From contig NZ_JAPDFT010000006.1 in the NCBI RefSeq assembly GCF_025949665.1, forward strand, positions 62,001 to 126,000: DNA of 64,000 nucleotides, written 5' to 3'. Source of the DNA: Chryseobacterium viscerum (GTDB lineage: Bacteria > Bacteroidota > Bacteroidia > Flavobacteriales > Weeksellaceae). The notes beneath the pieces are model-generated. The model saw only the letters and a program-made list of their open reading frames with translations. It did no database searches and was not told the DNA's origin. How positions within the stretch are numbered: position 1 is the stretch's first letter; each line of letters opens with the position of its first letter. Position numbers and translations under genes: made by a program. Shown here in pieces: positions 49,714-56,173 of the stretch.

Positions 49714-50547
49714 ATGAAGATTTTAAAAATTGTAGCAGTTTCTGCAATGGCGCTGGGAATGACATCTTGTGTCAGCAAAAAGCAGTATGATGCTTTGAGC
49801 ACAAACTATAAGCAGTGTATTGAAAATATCGGAGAAAGACAGAGAGAAATTCAGGATTTGAAATCTCAGAACTCTGCATTGACTGGTGAAAATAACTTGC
49901 TGAAAAGCCAGCATGATGCTTTAAAATCATCACTTGATGCATGTCTTTCCAACACCGGAAAAAGCTCTGCCAATATTGATAAATTGGTAGGTGAAATCAA
50001 TGCTTCCAATTCTTATATCAAACAATTGATTTCTAACAACGCTAAGAATGACAGTTTGAATCTGGCATTGTCTAACAAGCTGAAAAGATCTTTAGATAAT
50101 GTATCAGATCAGGATGTACAGGTGAAGGTATTGAAAGGAGTTGTAATGATCTCTCTTTCAGATAATATGTTGTACAAAACAGGGGATTACAATATTCTGC
50201 CTGCTGCTCAGGAAGTGTTAGGTAAAGTAGCTAAAGTAATCAATGATTATGATAAATATTCAGTGTTGATTGAAGGGAATACGGATAATGCTCCGTTGAA
50301 CTCTCCAAATCTTCCAAGAGACAACTGGGATCTTTCTGCATTAAGAGGTACTTCTGTGGCTAAAGTTCTTCAGACCCAGTTTGGAGTAGATCCTGCAAGA
50401 ATTACAGCAGGAGGTCGTTCTGAATACAACCCGAAAGCTACCAACATGAGCGTTTCAGGAAGAGGAGAAAACAGAAGAACGGAAATCATCATTATGCCTA
50501 AACTTGATGAGTTTATGAAACTGATGGATATCGCTCCTAAGAAATAA
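49714..50547 (+). CDS. OmpA-family peptidoglycan-binding lipoprotein
   Basis: The 277-residue product has a lipoprotein signal (MKILKIVAVSAMALGMTSC, lipid Cys19). A coiled-coil stretch covers about residues 25-130 (REIQDLKSQNSALTGENNLL). The C-terminal OmpA domain has VVMISLSDNMLYKTGDYNIL, SVLIEGNTDNAPLNSPNLPR, WDLSALRGTSVAKVLQTQFG, ITAGGRSEYNPKATN and GRGENRRTEIIIMP, with the Asp and Arg that bind diaminopimelate. It should tether the outer membrane to peptidoglycan. A terminator follows at 50570-50593. Confidence 0.92.
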   Translation: MKILKIVAVSAMALGMTSCVSKKQYDALSTNYKQCIENIGERQREIQDLKSQNSALTGENNLLKSQHDALKSSLDACLSNTGKSSANIDKLVGEINASNSYIKQLISNNAKNDSLNLALSNKLKRSLDNVSDQDVQVKVLKGVVMISLSDNMLYKTGDYNILPAAQEVLGKVAKVINDYDKYSVLIEGNTDNAPLNSPNLPRDNWDLSALRGTSVAKVLQTQFGVDPARITAGGRSEYNPKATNMSVSGRGENRRTEIIIMPKLDEFMKLMDIAPKK

Positions 50548-50569
50548 TTACTCAACCATACATAATAAT

Positions 50570-50593
50570 AAATCCCGAAGCAATTCGGGATTT
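50570..50593. terminator. Bidirectional terminator between the OmpA-like and HTTM genes
   Basis: AAATCCCGAA pairs perfectly with TTCGGGATTT around GCAA. It lies between converging genes. Confidence 0.9.
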
Positions 50594-50599
50594 ATTGTT

Positions 50600-51562
50600 T
50601 TATGAGTTAATCTGTTTCGGAATATAATGGGCTGATATTTTTTTCTTTGAAAAGGGAACTGCTTTTTTAGCAGTTTGCTCAAAATAAAAATTGGTGATAT
50701 TCCATACAATCATAATGGCTGAAAAGTAATATAAATTAAGAACGAGTGCAATTCCTATATGCATAGAAACCGTCAGGAAAAGCCATGTTTTCTGAGTTGG
50801 TTTGTACCAGATGAAAAACGGGTAGCATATCTCGATGATAATTGTACTCCATCCCATGAAACTTAGGATATAGGAATGTTCTATAAGCCAGCTGAAATCA
50901 AAATTCAGATCTCTGTTGGAATAAGGAAGATGAATGGCCTTCCAGATAGATTCGCCGTTCCACCAATTGAAACCTAAAGCTTTATCTAATCCGGAGAAAA
51001 AATAAGCAATAGATATATGAATCTGAAATAATCTTTTGACAGGAGTGATATTTATTTCCTGTGTTTTTTTACTAAAAATAAAATTCCTGAGGGAAAAAAA
51101 ATGATCGGCGGGAAACAGGATCAGATAAAATAGTGACATGCTCGTGAAAAAATCTGCACCATAAGCAAAGAAAGAACTTCCCTTGAGTAAAGCAATCTGT
51201 AGTATAAGCAAAAGGAAAGCTGAAACTCTGGAATAAAAACCAGTAATGATCAAAATACACAAGGTAATAAATGATATTTTGGTTATCACAATCGTTGTGC
51301 TTTCTTCAATGCCAAAGCTTTGTAAAAAGCTGACGATTTTTGAGAAGGTAATCAGCCAGTCAGGAGTGAAAACACTCATAATATCCTGCGGGATGATACT
51401 GCTGCTTGAAAATAGTTTGTCAAAATCCGGCATGACTGCGAGAAACTGTAAAAGAATAATCGTTCCAATTGCAATCCGGAAGAAGCTCAGGAATTCTGTT
51501 TGATTATCCTGTCTGAAAAAGAAGTTTTCAGTTTTGGTATAGAGTACATTCAGCTTTTTCAT
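50600..51562 (-). CDS. HTTM-domain membrane protein (SdpB-like)
   Basis: The 320-residue product (start 51562, MKKLNVLYTKTENFFF) is a multi-spanning membrane protein with hydrophobic stretches from residue 25 to 290. Around residues 178-207 it has RLFQIHISIAYFFSGLDKAL and GFNWWNGESIWKAI, the HTTM signature shared by vitamin-K-dependent carboxylase-like proteins and Bacillus SdpB, which matures the SDP toxin. A longer frame from 51670 overlaps the upstream gene and is not supported. It starts four bases after the 190-residue gene, so the two form a pair. Whether it acts on a peptide is inferred from SdpB only. Confidence 0.8.
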   Translation of the reverse strand: MKKLNVLYTKTENFFFRQDNQTEFLSFFRIAIGTIILLQFLAVMPDFDKLFSSSSIIPQDIMSVFTPDWLITFSKIVSFLQSFGIEESTTIVITKISFITLCILIITGFYSRVSAFLLLILQIALLKGSSFFAYGADFFTSMSLFYLILFPADHFFSLRNFIFSKKTQEINITPVKRLFQIHISIAYFFSGLDKALGFNWWNGESIWKAIHLPYSNRDLNFDFSWLIEHSYILSFMGWSTIIIEICYPFFIWYKPTQKTWLFLTVSMHIGIALVLNLYYFSAIMIVWNITNFYFEQTAKKAVPFSKKKISAHYIPKQINS

Positions 51563-51566
51563 CACT

Positions 51567-52139
51567 TTAATGTTTGAATTCATCAATAAGAATAAGATTT
51601 TCATTCGTTTTTCCCTGTCTGAAATCTGCAATAGAAGGGTAGTCGTACAAATAAAGCTTTGTAGTAACACTTGAGGCTTTTGGATTTTCTTTCATCACAT
51701 GTTCTGCAATCTGTTTGATAATAATATCCAGATATTGATAATACTTGCGGTCATATGTGTTCTTGTTAGAAATTTTATCCAGAAACATATTAAAAACAGT
51801 AGTATATCTCACTCTGCTCTCCTTACTTTTAAAATAAGGCATGGCCTTTTGTTCCAGAATATTTCCCTTCTTATCTTTCAGTTCAAAGCTCATCACAAAA
51901 TCACTGGCAACATTGGGAGCATAGAAGCCATAACCTGTATCAAAACCAGTATATGATGTAAATATATTGACTGGCTTTAATTGGGCAATATTTTCCGAAA
52001 CTGTATAGGCCAGGGGCTTTTTATAGTTTCTGTTTTCATAATAAAAACCATAGTAGCCATCAAATGTTCCCTTCATACCAATTGTGAATACTATCAATAG
52101 AACAATAAAAATTCCGGATAACTGAAGCTTTTTTTTCAT
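51567..52139 (-). CDS. Membrane-anchored partner of the HTTM protein
   Basis: The 190-residue product has one N-terminal transmembrane helix (KKKLQLSGIFIVLLIVFTIG) and a soluble part beginning MKGTFDGYYGFYYENRNYKK. It contains IFTSYTGFDTGYGFYAPNVA at about residues 59-78 and a C-terminal helix region. Position, size and topology (single helix, then a Y/F-rich external domain) recall SdpA, which is encoded beside SdpB in Bacillus, but I see no certain sequence match. The hairpin at 52155-52187 separates it from the 197-residue gene upstream. Function unknown. Confidence 0.6.
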   Translation of the reverse strand: MKKKLQLSGIFIVLLIVFTIGMKGTFDGYYGFYYENRNYKKPLAYTVSENIAQLKPVNIFTSYTGFDTGYGFYAPNVASDFVMSFELKDKKGNILEQKAMPYFKSKESRVRYTTVFNMFLDKISNKNTYDRKYYQYLDIIIKQIAEHVMKENPKASSVTTKLYLYDYPSIADFRQGKTNENLILIDEFKH

Positions 52140-52154
52140 GACAAAAGATTTAAG

Positions 52155-52187
52155 AAAAGGCTGCCTTCAGAACAAAAACAGCCTTTT
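52155..52187 (-). terminator. Terminator or attenuator inside the HTTM cassette
   Basis: AAAAGGCTG (52155-52163) pairs perfectly with CAGCCTTTT (52179-52187). It lies just after the 197-residue gene and 16 bases before the start of the 190-residue gene, which has no clear promoter of its own. Partial read-through would make the first gene more abundant than the next two. Confidence 0.65.
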
Positions 52188-52191
52188 ACGG

Positions 52192-52785
52192 TTATTTGTA
52201 GTTAACCAACACATTGTTAAGCTTGACATTGATTCGTGGATCAATGGCTGTGTTAACTTTGTAAGATTTTATGATCACATTGGTAAGATTCTTTCTTCCC
52301 ATAGTTGGTGGACAGATCGTATATTCTTCAGCACCTCTTATAGTAAGTTTACCTAAAGAAGCGATATCTTTCTGGCTTAGTAGAGCAGCATTCGTCGCAA
52401 CCTGATTGTTTTGAATGGCATAATAATCTGCTCCAAGTTCTTTGGCTCCGTATTTTTGAAGGATACCATCTACTTTAGCTCTTAGATCACCATATTTTTT
52501 CCAGTCAATATTGGCTTTCATCAGACATCCGCGGATGATATACTGTCTGTTGATTTTGTAAATAATAAAATTGGTACCCAAACTGCTCTGATGAAGTTTT
52601 TGTAGTCTTAGTAAACTCTTTATGTCTTCATCAGAAATTTTTTTGACATCTTTAAGGATGTAATTGTTGTCTACAATGTAATTGCCTTTTTCTTTATAAA
52701 AAGACATTTCCTGAGGCTTTAGCTGGGAAAATATTATAACAAGTCCCACTATTGCTCCAATTAAAAATAAAGTCTTTGTTTTCAT
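52192..52785 (-). CDS. Hypothetical exported protein upstream of the HTTM pair
   Basis: The 197-residue product has an N-terminal hydrophobic helix (TKTLFLIGAIVGLVIIFSQL, residues 4-23) and a basic soluble remainder with only two cysteines (87 and 158). Recognisable words are QYIIRGCLMKANIDWKKYGD and YTICPPTMGRKNLTNVIIKS; I do not recognise a family. It precedes the 190-residue gene and the HTTM gene on the same strand, set off by a hairpin. A toxin-precursor role (as SdpC has beside SdpA/SdpB) is conceivable but not shown by similarity. A -7 box is at 52872-52879. Confidence 0.55.
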   Translation of the reverse strand: MKTKTLFLIGAIVGLVIIFSQLKPQEMSFYKEKGNYIVDNNYILKDVKKISDEDIKSLLRLQKLHQSSLGTNFIIYKINRQYIIRGCLMKANIDWKKYGDLRAKVDGILQKYGAKELGADYYAIQNNQVATNAALLSQKDIASLGKLTIRGAEEYTICPPTMGRKNLTNVIIKSYKVNTAIDPRINVKLNNVLVNYK

Positions 52786-52815
52786 GTGGATGTTTTAAAA
52801 TATCCCTACTCTGTT

Positions 52816-52854
52816 TTAGGATTTTCGGGGGCCTCCTTTCTGTGAGTGTTTCAT
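52816..52854 (-). CDS. Possible 12-residue upstream mini-ORF
   Basis: The frame MKHSQKGGPRKS lies in the leader of the 197-residue gene. Its ATG is 17 bases after the -7 box at 52872-52879 and its stop is 30 bases before the next ATG. It includes an unusually GC-rich core (GGAGGCCCCCGA). It may be a leader peptide or chance. Confidence 0.2.
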   Translation of the reverse strand: MKHSQKGGPRKS

Positions 52855-52871
52855 GGTTGAGAAACTTAGAT

Positions 52872-52879
52872 CAAATGTA
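52872..52879 (-). promoter_or_regulatory. -7 promoter box of the HTTM cassette
   Basis: The minus strand reads TACATTTG, matching TAnnTTTG, giving a leader of about 80 bases before the 197-residue gene. Confidence 0.5.
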
Positions 52880-53172
52880 GAATTATGTAAGTGCTTAAGA
52901 ATAAGTGTTTATCCTGTTTTTTTATAAGGACTTTAACCTGTTGCTATTGAAATATAAAGATTGGAAAGATGAGAATCGCAAAATAACAGGCTGTTTAAAG
53001 GTGATTCAGACTGTTTTGTGATGTTGATAGCACAGATCTATCGGATGAACTCAATAAAGTTCTTTTAAATTGAAGTTAGGGAAAATGGTCCCGGAATGGG
53101 ATTAGATTGTTGATTCGATAATTAGGTATCTGATGTGACTTTTTCAGAATAGTATAGCCTTAAAACAAAAAC

Positions 53173-53196
53173 AAATCCCGAAGGTGGTCGGGATTT
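53173..53196. terminator. Terminator next to the 53205-53396 ORF
   Basis: AAATCCCGA pairs with TCGGGATTT around AGGTGG, with T-rich tails on both strands. It ends nine bases past the stop of the small minus-strand ORF, supporting that ORF as transcribed. Confidence 0.85.
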
Positions 53197-53204
53197 ATTT
53201 TTAA

Positions 53205-53396
53205 TCAAATTAATTCTTCCTTTTTCAGGAGCGAAATAATTCGTAGCAAAAATGAAGTGGATATTTCTTTCTTAGTTTTTGCTGCAGAAGAATCAGTTCT
53301 GCCTTTCAGCATAACTTTTTTGTGATTCTCATGGTTAGTTTGTGTCTCTCCTGCAATCATCTTGTTTCTCTTAGTGTTTTTACCCCTTATTCTCAT
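53205..53396 (-). CDS. Small basic hypothetical protein
   Basis: From the start at 53396 the product has 63 residues, MRIRGKNTKRNKMIAGETQT onward, ending KKEISTSFLLRIISLLKKEELI. It is basic at the N-terminus with an amphipathic C-terminal helix. An open frame to 53465 would add 23 residues. I prefer 53396 because a TATTTTTG -7 box lies at 53419-53426 (minus strand), 23 bases upstream. The terminator directly follows. No family is recognised. It lies between the HTTM cassette and the GG-leader peptide and could belong to either. Confidence 0.4.
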   Translation of the reverse strand: MRIRGKNTKRNKMIAGETQTNHENHKKVMLKGRTDSSAAKTKKEISTSFLLRIISLLKKEELI

Positions 53397-53495
53397 TGCA
53401 AACTTACAACGGATACCACAAAAATACCATCCGTATTTTCCCGGTATTTTATATGGGGTTTTCACTGATGTGTAGATTTTTATTCATTTAATTAG

Positions 53496-53523
53496 TTGAT
53501 TAATAAAAGAATATGTATATTTA
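53496..53523 (+). promoter_or_regulatory. Promoter of the 51-residue GG-leader peptide
   Basis: TTG (53496-53498), 17 bases, then TATATTTA (53516-53523), one mismatch to TAnnTTTG. The leader would be about 70 bases. Confidence 0.5.
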
Positions 53524-53601
53524 AATCTCCGTTAAAGGAAATAATTAAAGAGGTGTCCGAAAATCTTAAAGAGTAGGAAATTAATACTAAACAAAATAAT
53601 T

Positions 53602-53757
53602 ATGAAAAATTCAAAAAAGCTTTCAAGAGTAGAAATGAAAACCGTACAAGGTGCTATTAGAGGGTGTAATCCACAGATATTTTGTACCAGCCCGCAAACA
53701 AAGTGCTGCCCGGGATGGGTTTGTGCCGGTATAAGACAATATTGTATAGCTGTATAA
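53602..53757 (+). CDS. Cys-rich GG-leader-type (bacteriocin-like) peptide, 51 residues
   Basis: The product has leader MKNSKKLSRVEMKTVQGA, closely matching the peptide at 2483-2671 but ending Gly-Ala in place of Gly-Gly. A 33-residue core follows with six cysteines at 22, 28, 35, 36, 41 and 48. The spacing C-x5-C-x6-CC-x4-C-x6-C is the framework of inhibitor cystine knots. The gene is an independent unit, with a promoter at 53496-53523 and a strong terminator at 53791-53822. No C39 transporter or modifying enzyme is adjacent, but an HTTM cassette lies 0.8 kb away. Disulfide formation, export and antibacterial action are inference. Confidence 0.8.
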   Translation: MKNSKKLSRVEMKTVQGAIRGCNPQIFCTSPQTKCCPGWVCAGIRQYCIAV

Positions 53758-53790
53758 TGATTTTTTACATAAAATTTAGATATGGCTAAG

Positions 53791-53822
53791 AAAAAGAGAG
53801 GGATTCATTTCTCTCTTTTTTT
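53791..53822 (+). terminator. Terminator of the 51-residue peptide gene
   Basis: AAAAAGAGAG pairs perfectly with CTCTCTTTTT around ten bases and more Ts follow. It lies 33 bases past the stop. Confidence 0.88.
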
Positions 53823-53887
53823 GTATCTTCTTGTTGAATTTAAAAACTAGCTTTAAAATCCTTAAATTTGTTTTAAATTATAATGGT

Positions 53888-54535
53888 ATGAGTTTTTTTG
53901 AAGAAAAAAATCCTGAAATGGACAGATATTTGGAAGCACACGCTTCTTCGGAATCCGAAATTCTGAAAAAACTGAGAAGAGAGACTTACCAGAAGACGAC
54001 ACAGCCTCACATGATTTCCGGATATCAGCAGGGAAGGTTATTGACTATTATTTCCCAGATGCTGCAGCCGAAAAGTATTTTGGAGATAGGAACATTCACA
54101 GGATATGCTACGCTATGCCTTGCATCAGGATTGGCAAAAGACGGAAAAATTACAACATTGGATGTGAATGAAGATCTTGCTTATCTTCCGAAAAAATATT
54201 TTGAGTCAAGTGAATATGCCAGTCAGATTGATTTTAAACTTCAGGATGCCAAAGAATATTTAAAAGAAACAGAGGAGTTTTTTGATCTGATCTTTGTAGA
54301 TGCTGATAAGGAGAATTATGCAGAATATTTTAAATTGATAAAACCCCACACCAAGTCCGGAACAGTAATCCTGTTTGATAATGTTTTGTGGTACGGGAAA
54401 GTGCTTGAAGAAAATCCGAAGCTGAAGTCAACCCAGTCTATTCAGGAATTGAATGATTTAGCGGCAAAAGACGAAGATTTTGAAAATCTTATTTTACCTT
54501 TGCGGGATGGAGTCAACTTTCTTCGCAGAAAGTAA
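53888..54535 (+). CDS. Class I SAM O-methyltransferase (CaiE/COMT-like)
   Basis: The 215-residue product starts at 53888 (MSFFEEKNPEMDRYLEAHAS). A longer frame from 53831 adds 19 residues outside the family. The motifs are PHMISGYQQGRLLTIISQML, SILEIGTFTGYATLCLASGL (SAM site), ITTLDVNEDLAYLPKKYFES, FFDLIFVDADKENYAEYFKL (metal ligand DAD) and GTVILFDNVLWYGKVLEENP. These are the motifs of metal-dependent catechol O-methyltransferase-like enzymes of family 3. The natural substrate cannot be told. It precedes the NlpC/P60 gene by 85 bases. Confidence 0.9.
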   Translation: MSFFEEKNPEMDRYLEAHASSESEILKKLRRETYQKTTQPHMISGYQQGRLLTIISQMLQPKSILEIGTFTGYATLCLASGLAKDGKITTLDVNEDLAYLPKKYFESSEYASQIDFKLQDAKEYLKETEEFFDLIFVDADKENYAEYFKLIKPHTKSGTVILFDNVLWYGKVLEENPKLKSTQSIQELNDLAAKDEDFENLILPLRDGVNFLRRK

Positions 54536-54620
54536 TAAAAATATCCTAAGATTAAAACATTTAAAGAGAGTACAGGTTGTATTTTTTCTTTAAATTATTC
54601 AATCTTTAAATTGAGAGTTA

Positions 54621-55337
54621 ATGAATAAAGGAATTTGTATTGTTACAGTAGCGCCGGTTCGTGCAGAGAATTCTGACAGAGCTGAAATTGTTACGGAAAT
54701 ATTGTTCGGAGAAAGTGCAGATATTTTGGAAGTAGATAAAAACTGGACCAAAATAAAGATGCATTATGATGGCTATGAAGGATGGATGGATACCAAACAG
54801 CTGAAACCAATAACAGAAGAAGAACTGGCTAAAAGGAAAGTTACTGTCGTTACTGAGGATTTCTCTTCCGTATTAATGAATGACGGGAAGACTCTGCTTT
54901 CTATGGGATCAGAAGTGGAGTTTCCGGTGGTTGCTTCAAGGAGAAGTCATGATGTACGTGAAAGTATTGCCCTGACGGCAAAAGAATTCCTTAATGTACC
55001 TTATCTGTGGGGTGGGAAAAGCTTTTTTGCAGTAGATTGCTCAGGATTTACTCAACTGGTATACAAAATTCACAATATTAAAATTCCAAGAGATGCTTCG
55101 CAGCAGGCTGAGGTAGGTGAACCTCTTACCTTTGTAGAAGAAACACAGCCTGGAGACCTTGCTTTCTTTGAAAATGCAGAAGGAAAAATTATTCACGTAG
55201 GGATTATGCTGGATAATCAAAAAATTATCCATGCTTCAGGAAAAGTGAGAATTGATACATTAGATTCCACAGGGATTTTCAATAAAGAAATGAATAAGCA
55301 CACCCATAAACTGAGAGTGCTGAAAAGTGTAATTTAA
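54621..55337 (+). CDS. SH3/NlpC-P60 (C40) peptidase without signal peptide
   Basis: The family cleaves gamma-D-glutamyl-diamino acid bonds in peptidoglycan peptides. The 238-residue product begins MNKGICIVTVAPVRAENSDR, an SH3b-like domain to about residue 110 (two modules, the first with LEVDKNWTKIKMHYDGYEGW). The C40 domain has VPYLWGGKSFFAVDCSGFTQ (catalytic Cys near residue 140), LAFFENAEGKIIHVGIMLDN (His) and KIIHASGKVRID (third residue His). There is no signal peptide or lipobox, which suggests a cytoplasmic role in recycling cell-wall peptides, as for YkfC. The start is the first ATG after in-frame stops. Confidence 0.9.
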   Translation: MNKGICIVTVAPVRAENSDRAEIVTEILFGESADILEVDKNWTKIKMHYDGYEGWMDTKQLKPITEEELAKRKVTVVTEDFSSVLMNDGKTLLSMGSEVEFPVVASRRSHDVRESIALTAKEFLNVPYLWGGKSFFAVDCSGFTQLVYKIHNIKIPRDASQQAEVGEPLTFVEETQPGDLAFFENAEGKIIHVGIMLDNQKIIHASGKVRIDTLDSTGIFNKEMNKHTHKLRVLKSVI

Positions 55338-55359
55338 TCATAATTCAATCTCATCTGAA

Positions 55360-55827
55360 ATGGAAAATATTCTTTTTACAATTTTTGATATTTTTAATTT
55401 TGGATTGGTCGTTTTTCTGTGGTGGTTTACCATCAAGAATTATAATGCTTTGCCAAAGAGAATTCCTGTACATTTTGATATGGAAGGGAAAGCGGATGGA
55501 TTTGGTGGAAAAAAATATGCATTTCTGATGCCTGTATTAGCTCTTGGACTGTATGCTCTGTTCATCTATGGAGTAAGGCATCCTGAAGATACTAATTTCC
55601 CTGTAGAAATTACGGATCAGAATATGAATGCTCAGTTTTTAATTATGAAAATTGGATTGAGAATTCTTTTTGTTGTATTGGCTGTCATTTTTACAAATAT
55701 TCAGGACTATATGTTCAGATATGCTGTTGATGATAAAGCTAAACCCAGAATTTCATTTGCTGCCATATTTTTATCAGTCGTGTTATTTACTCCTGCATTA
55801 CTTTTTATAGCTCATCTTTTTAAATGA
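55360..55827 (+). CDS. DUF1648 membrane protein
   Basis: The 155-residue product has helices near residues 5-24, 54-72, 92-112 and 131-152. The DUF1648 signature NYNALPKRIPVHFDMEGKADGFGG-type words (LPKRIPVHFDMEGKADGF) lie at residues 31-48, in the loop after the first helix. In SdpI-type immunity proteins DUF1648 is followed by more helices; this short form is a stand-alone version of unknown role. It ends overlapping the cupin gene by four bases (ATGA). Confidence 0.82.
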   Translation: MENILFTIFDIFNFGLVVFLWWFTIKNYNALPKRIPVHFDMEGKADGFGGKKYAFLMPVLALGLYALFIYGVRHPEDTNFPVEITDQNMNAQFLIMKIGLRILFVVLAVIFTNIQDYMFRYAVDDKAKPRISFAAIFLSVVLFTPALLFIAHLFK

Positions 55828-56168
55828 TACACACTAAAGAAAATTCAGAACATTATATCTGGGGAAACCATTGTGACAGCTGGATTCTGAAAAAGACAGA
55901 AGGATTATCTGTGAAACAGGAAAAAATGCCCGCAGGAACTTCAGAAAAACTACACTTTCACAAAGTGGCAGAACAGTTTTTTTATATTCTGAAAGGAGAA
56001 GCTGTATTTTATATCAATGAAGAGAAATTCCTGGTTAAACAAGGAGAATCTATTTCTATTGCACCGGAATCAAAACATTTTATTTCCAATGAATCCAACG
56101 AAGAAATTGAGTTTTTAGTCATATCCAATCCACCTGCGGATCATGATAGAATTGAAATAAAAGAATAA
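55824..56168 (+). CDS. Cupin-fold protein
   Basis: The 114-residue product is one cupin barrel: WGNHCDSWILKKTEGLSVKQ, then motif 1 SEKLHFHKVAEQFFYILKGE (His-His-Glu metal ligands) and motif 2 EKFLVKQGESISIAPESKHF (His). All four ligands of a metal-binding cupin are visible, so a metal is likely, but the reaction is unknown. Small proteins of this kind serve as isomerases, dioxygenases or sensors. It starts within the stop of the DUF1648 gene and precedes kdtA by five bases. Confidence 0.85.
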   Translation: MIHTKENSEHYIWGNHCDSWILKKTEGLSVKQEKMPAGTSEKLHFHKVAEQFFYILKGEAVFYINEEKFLVKQGESISIAPESKHFISNESNEEIEFLVISNPPADHDRIEIKE

Positions 56169-56173
56169 TTAAA

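Larger units (their letters stand above)
52786..53204. other. Intergenic region upstream of the HTTM cassette
   Basis: It contains the cassette's -7 box (52872-52879), the 12-residue mini-ORF and the terminator at 53173-53196. Between 52900 and 53170 I see no gene or repeat. Confidence 0.5.

Noticed and set aside
51563..51670. Longer start of the HTTM gene
   Set aside because: It would overlap the upstream 190-residue gene by about 100 bases, and HTTM proteins do not need the extra segment.
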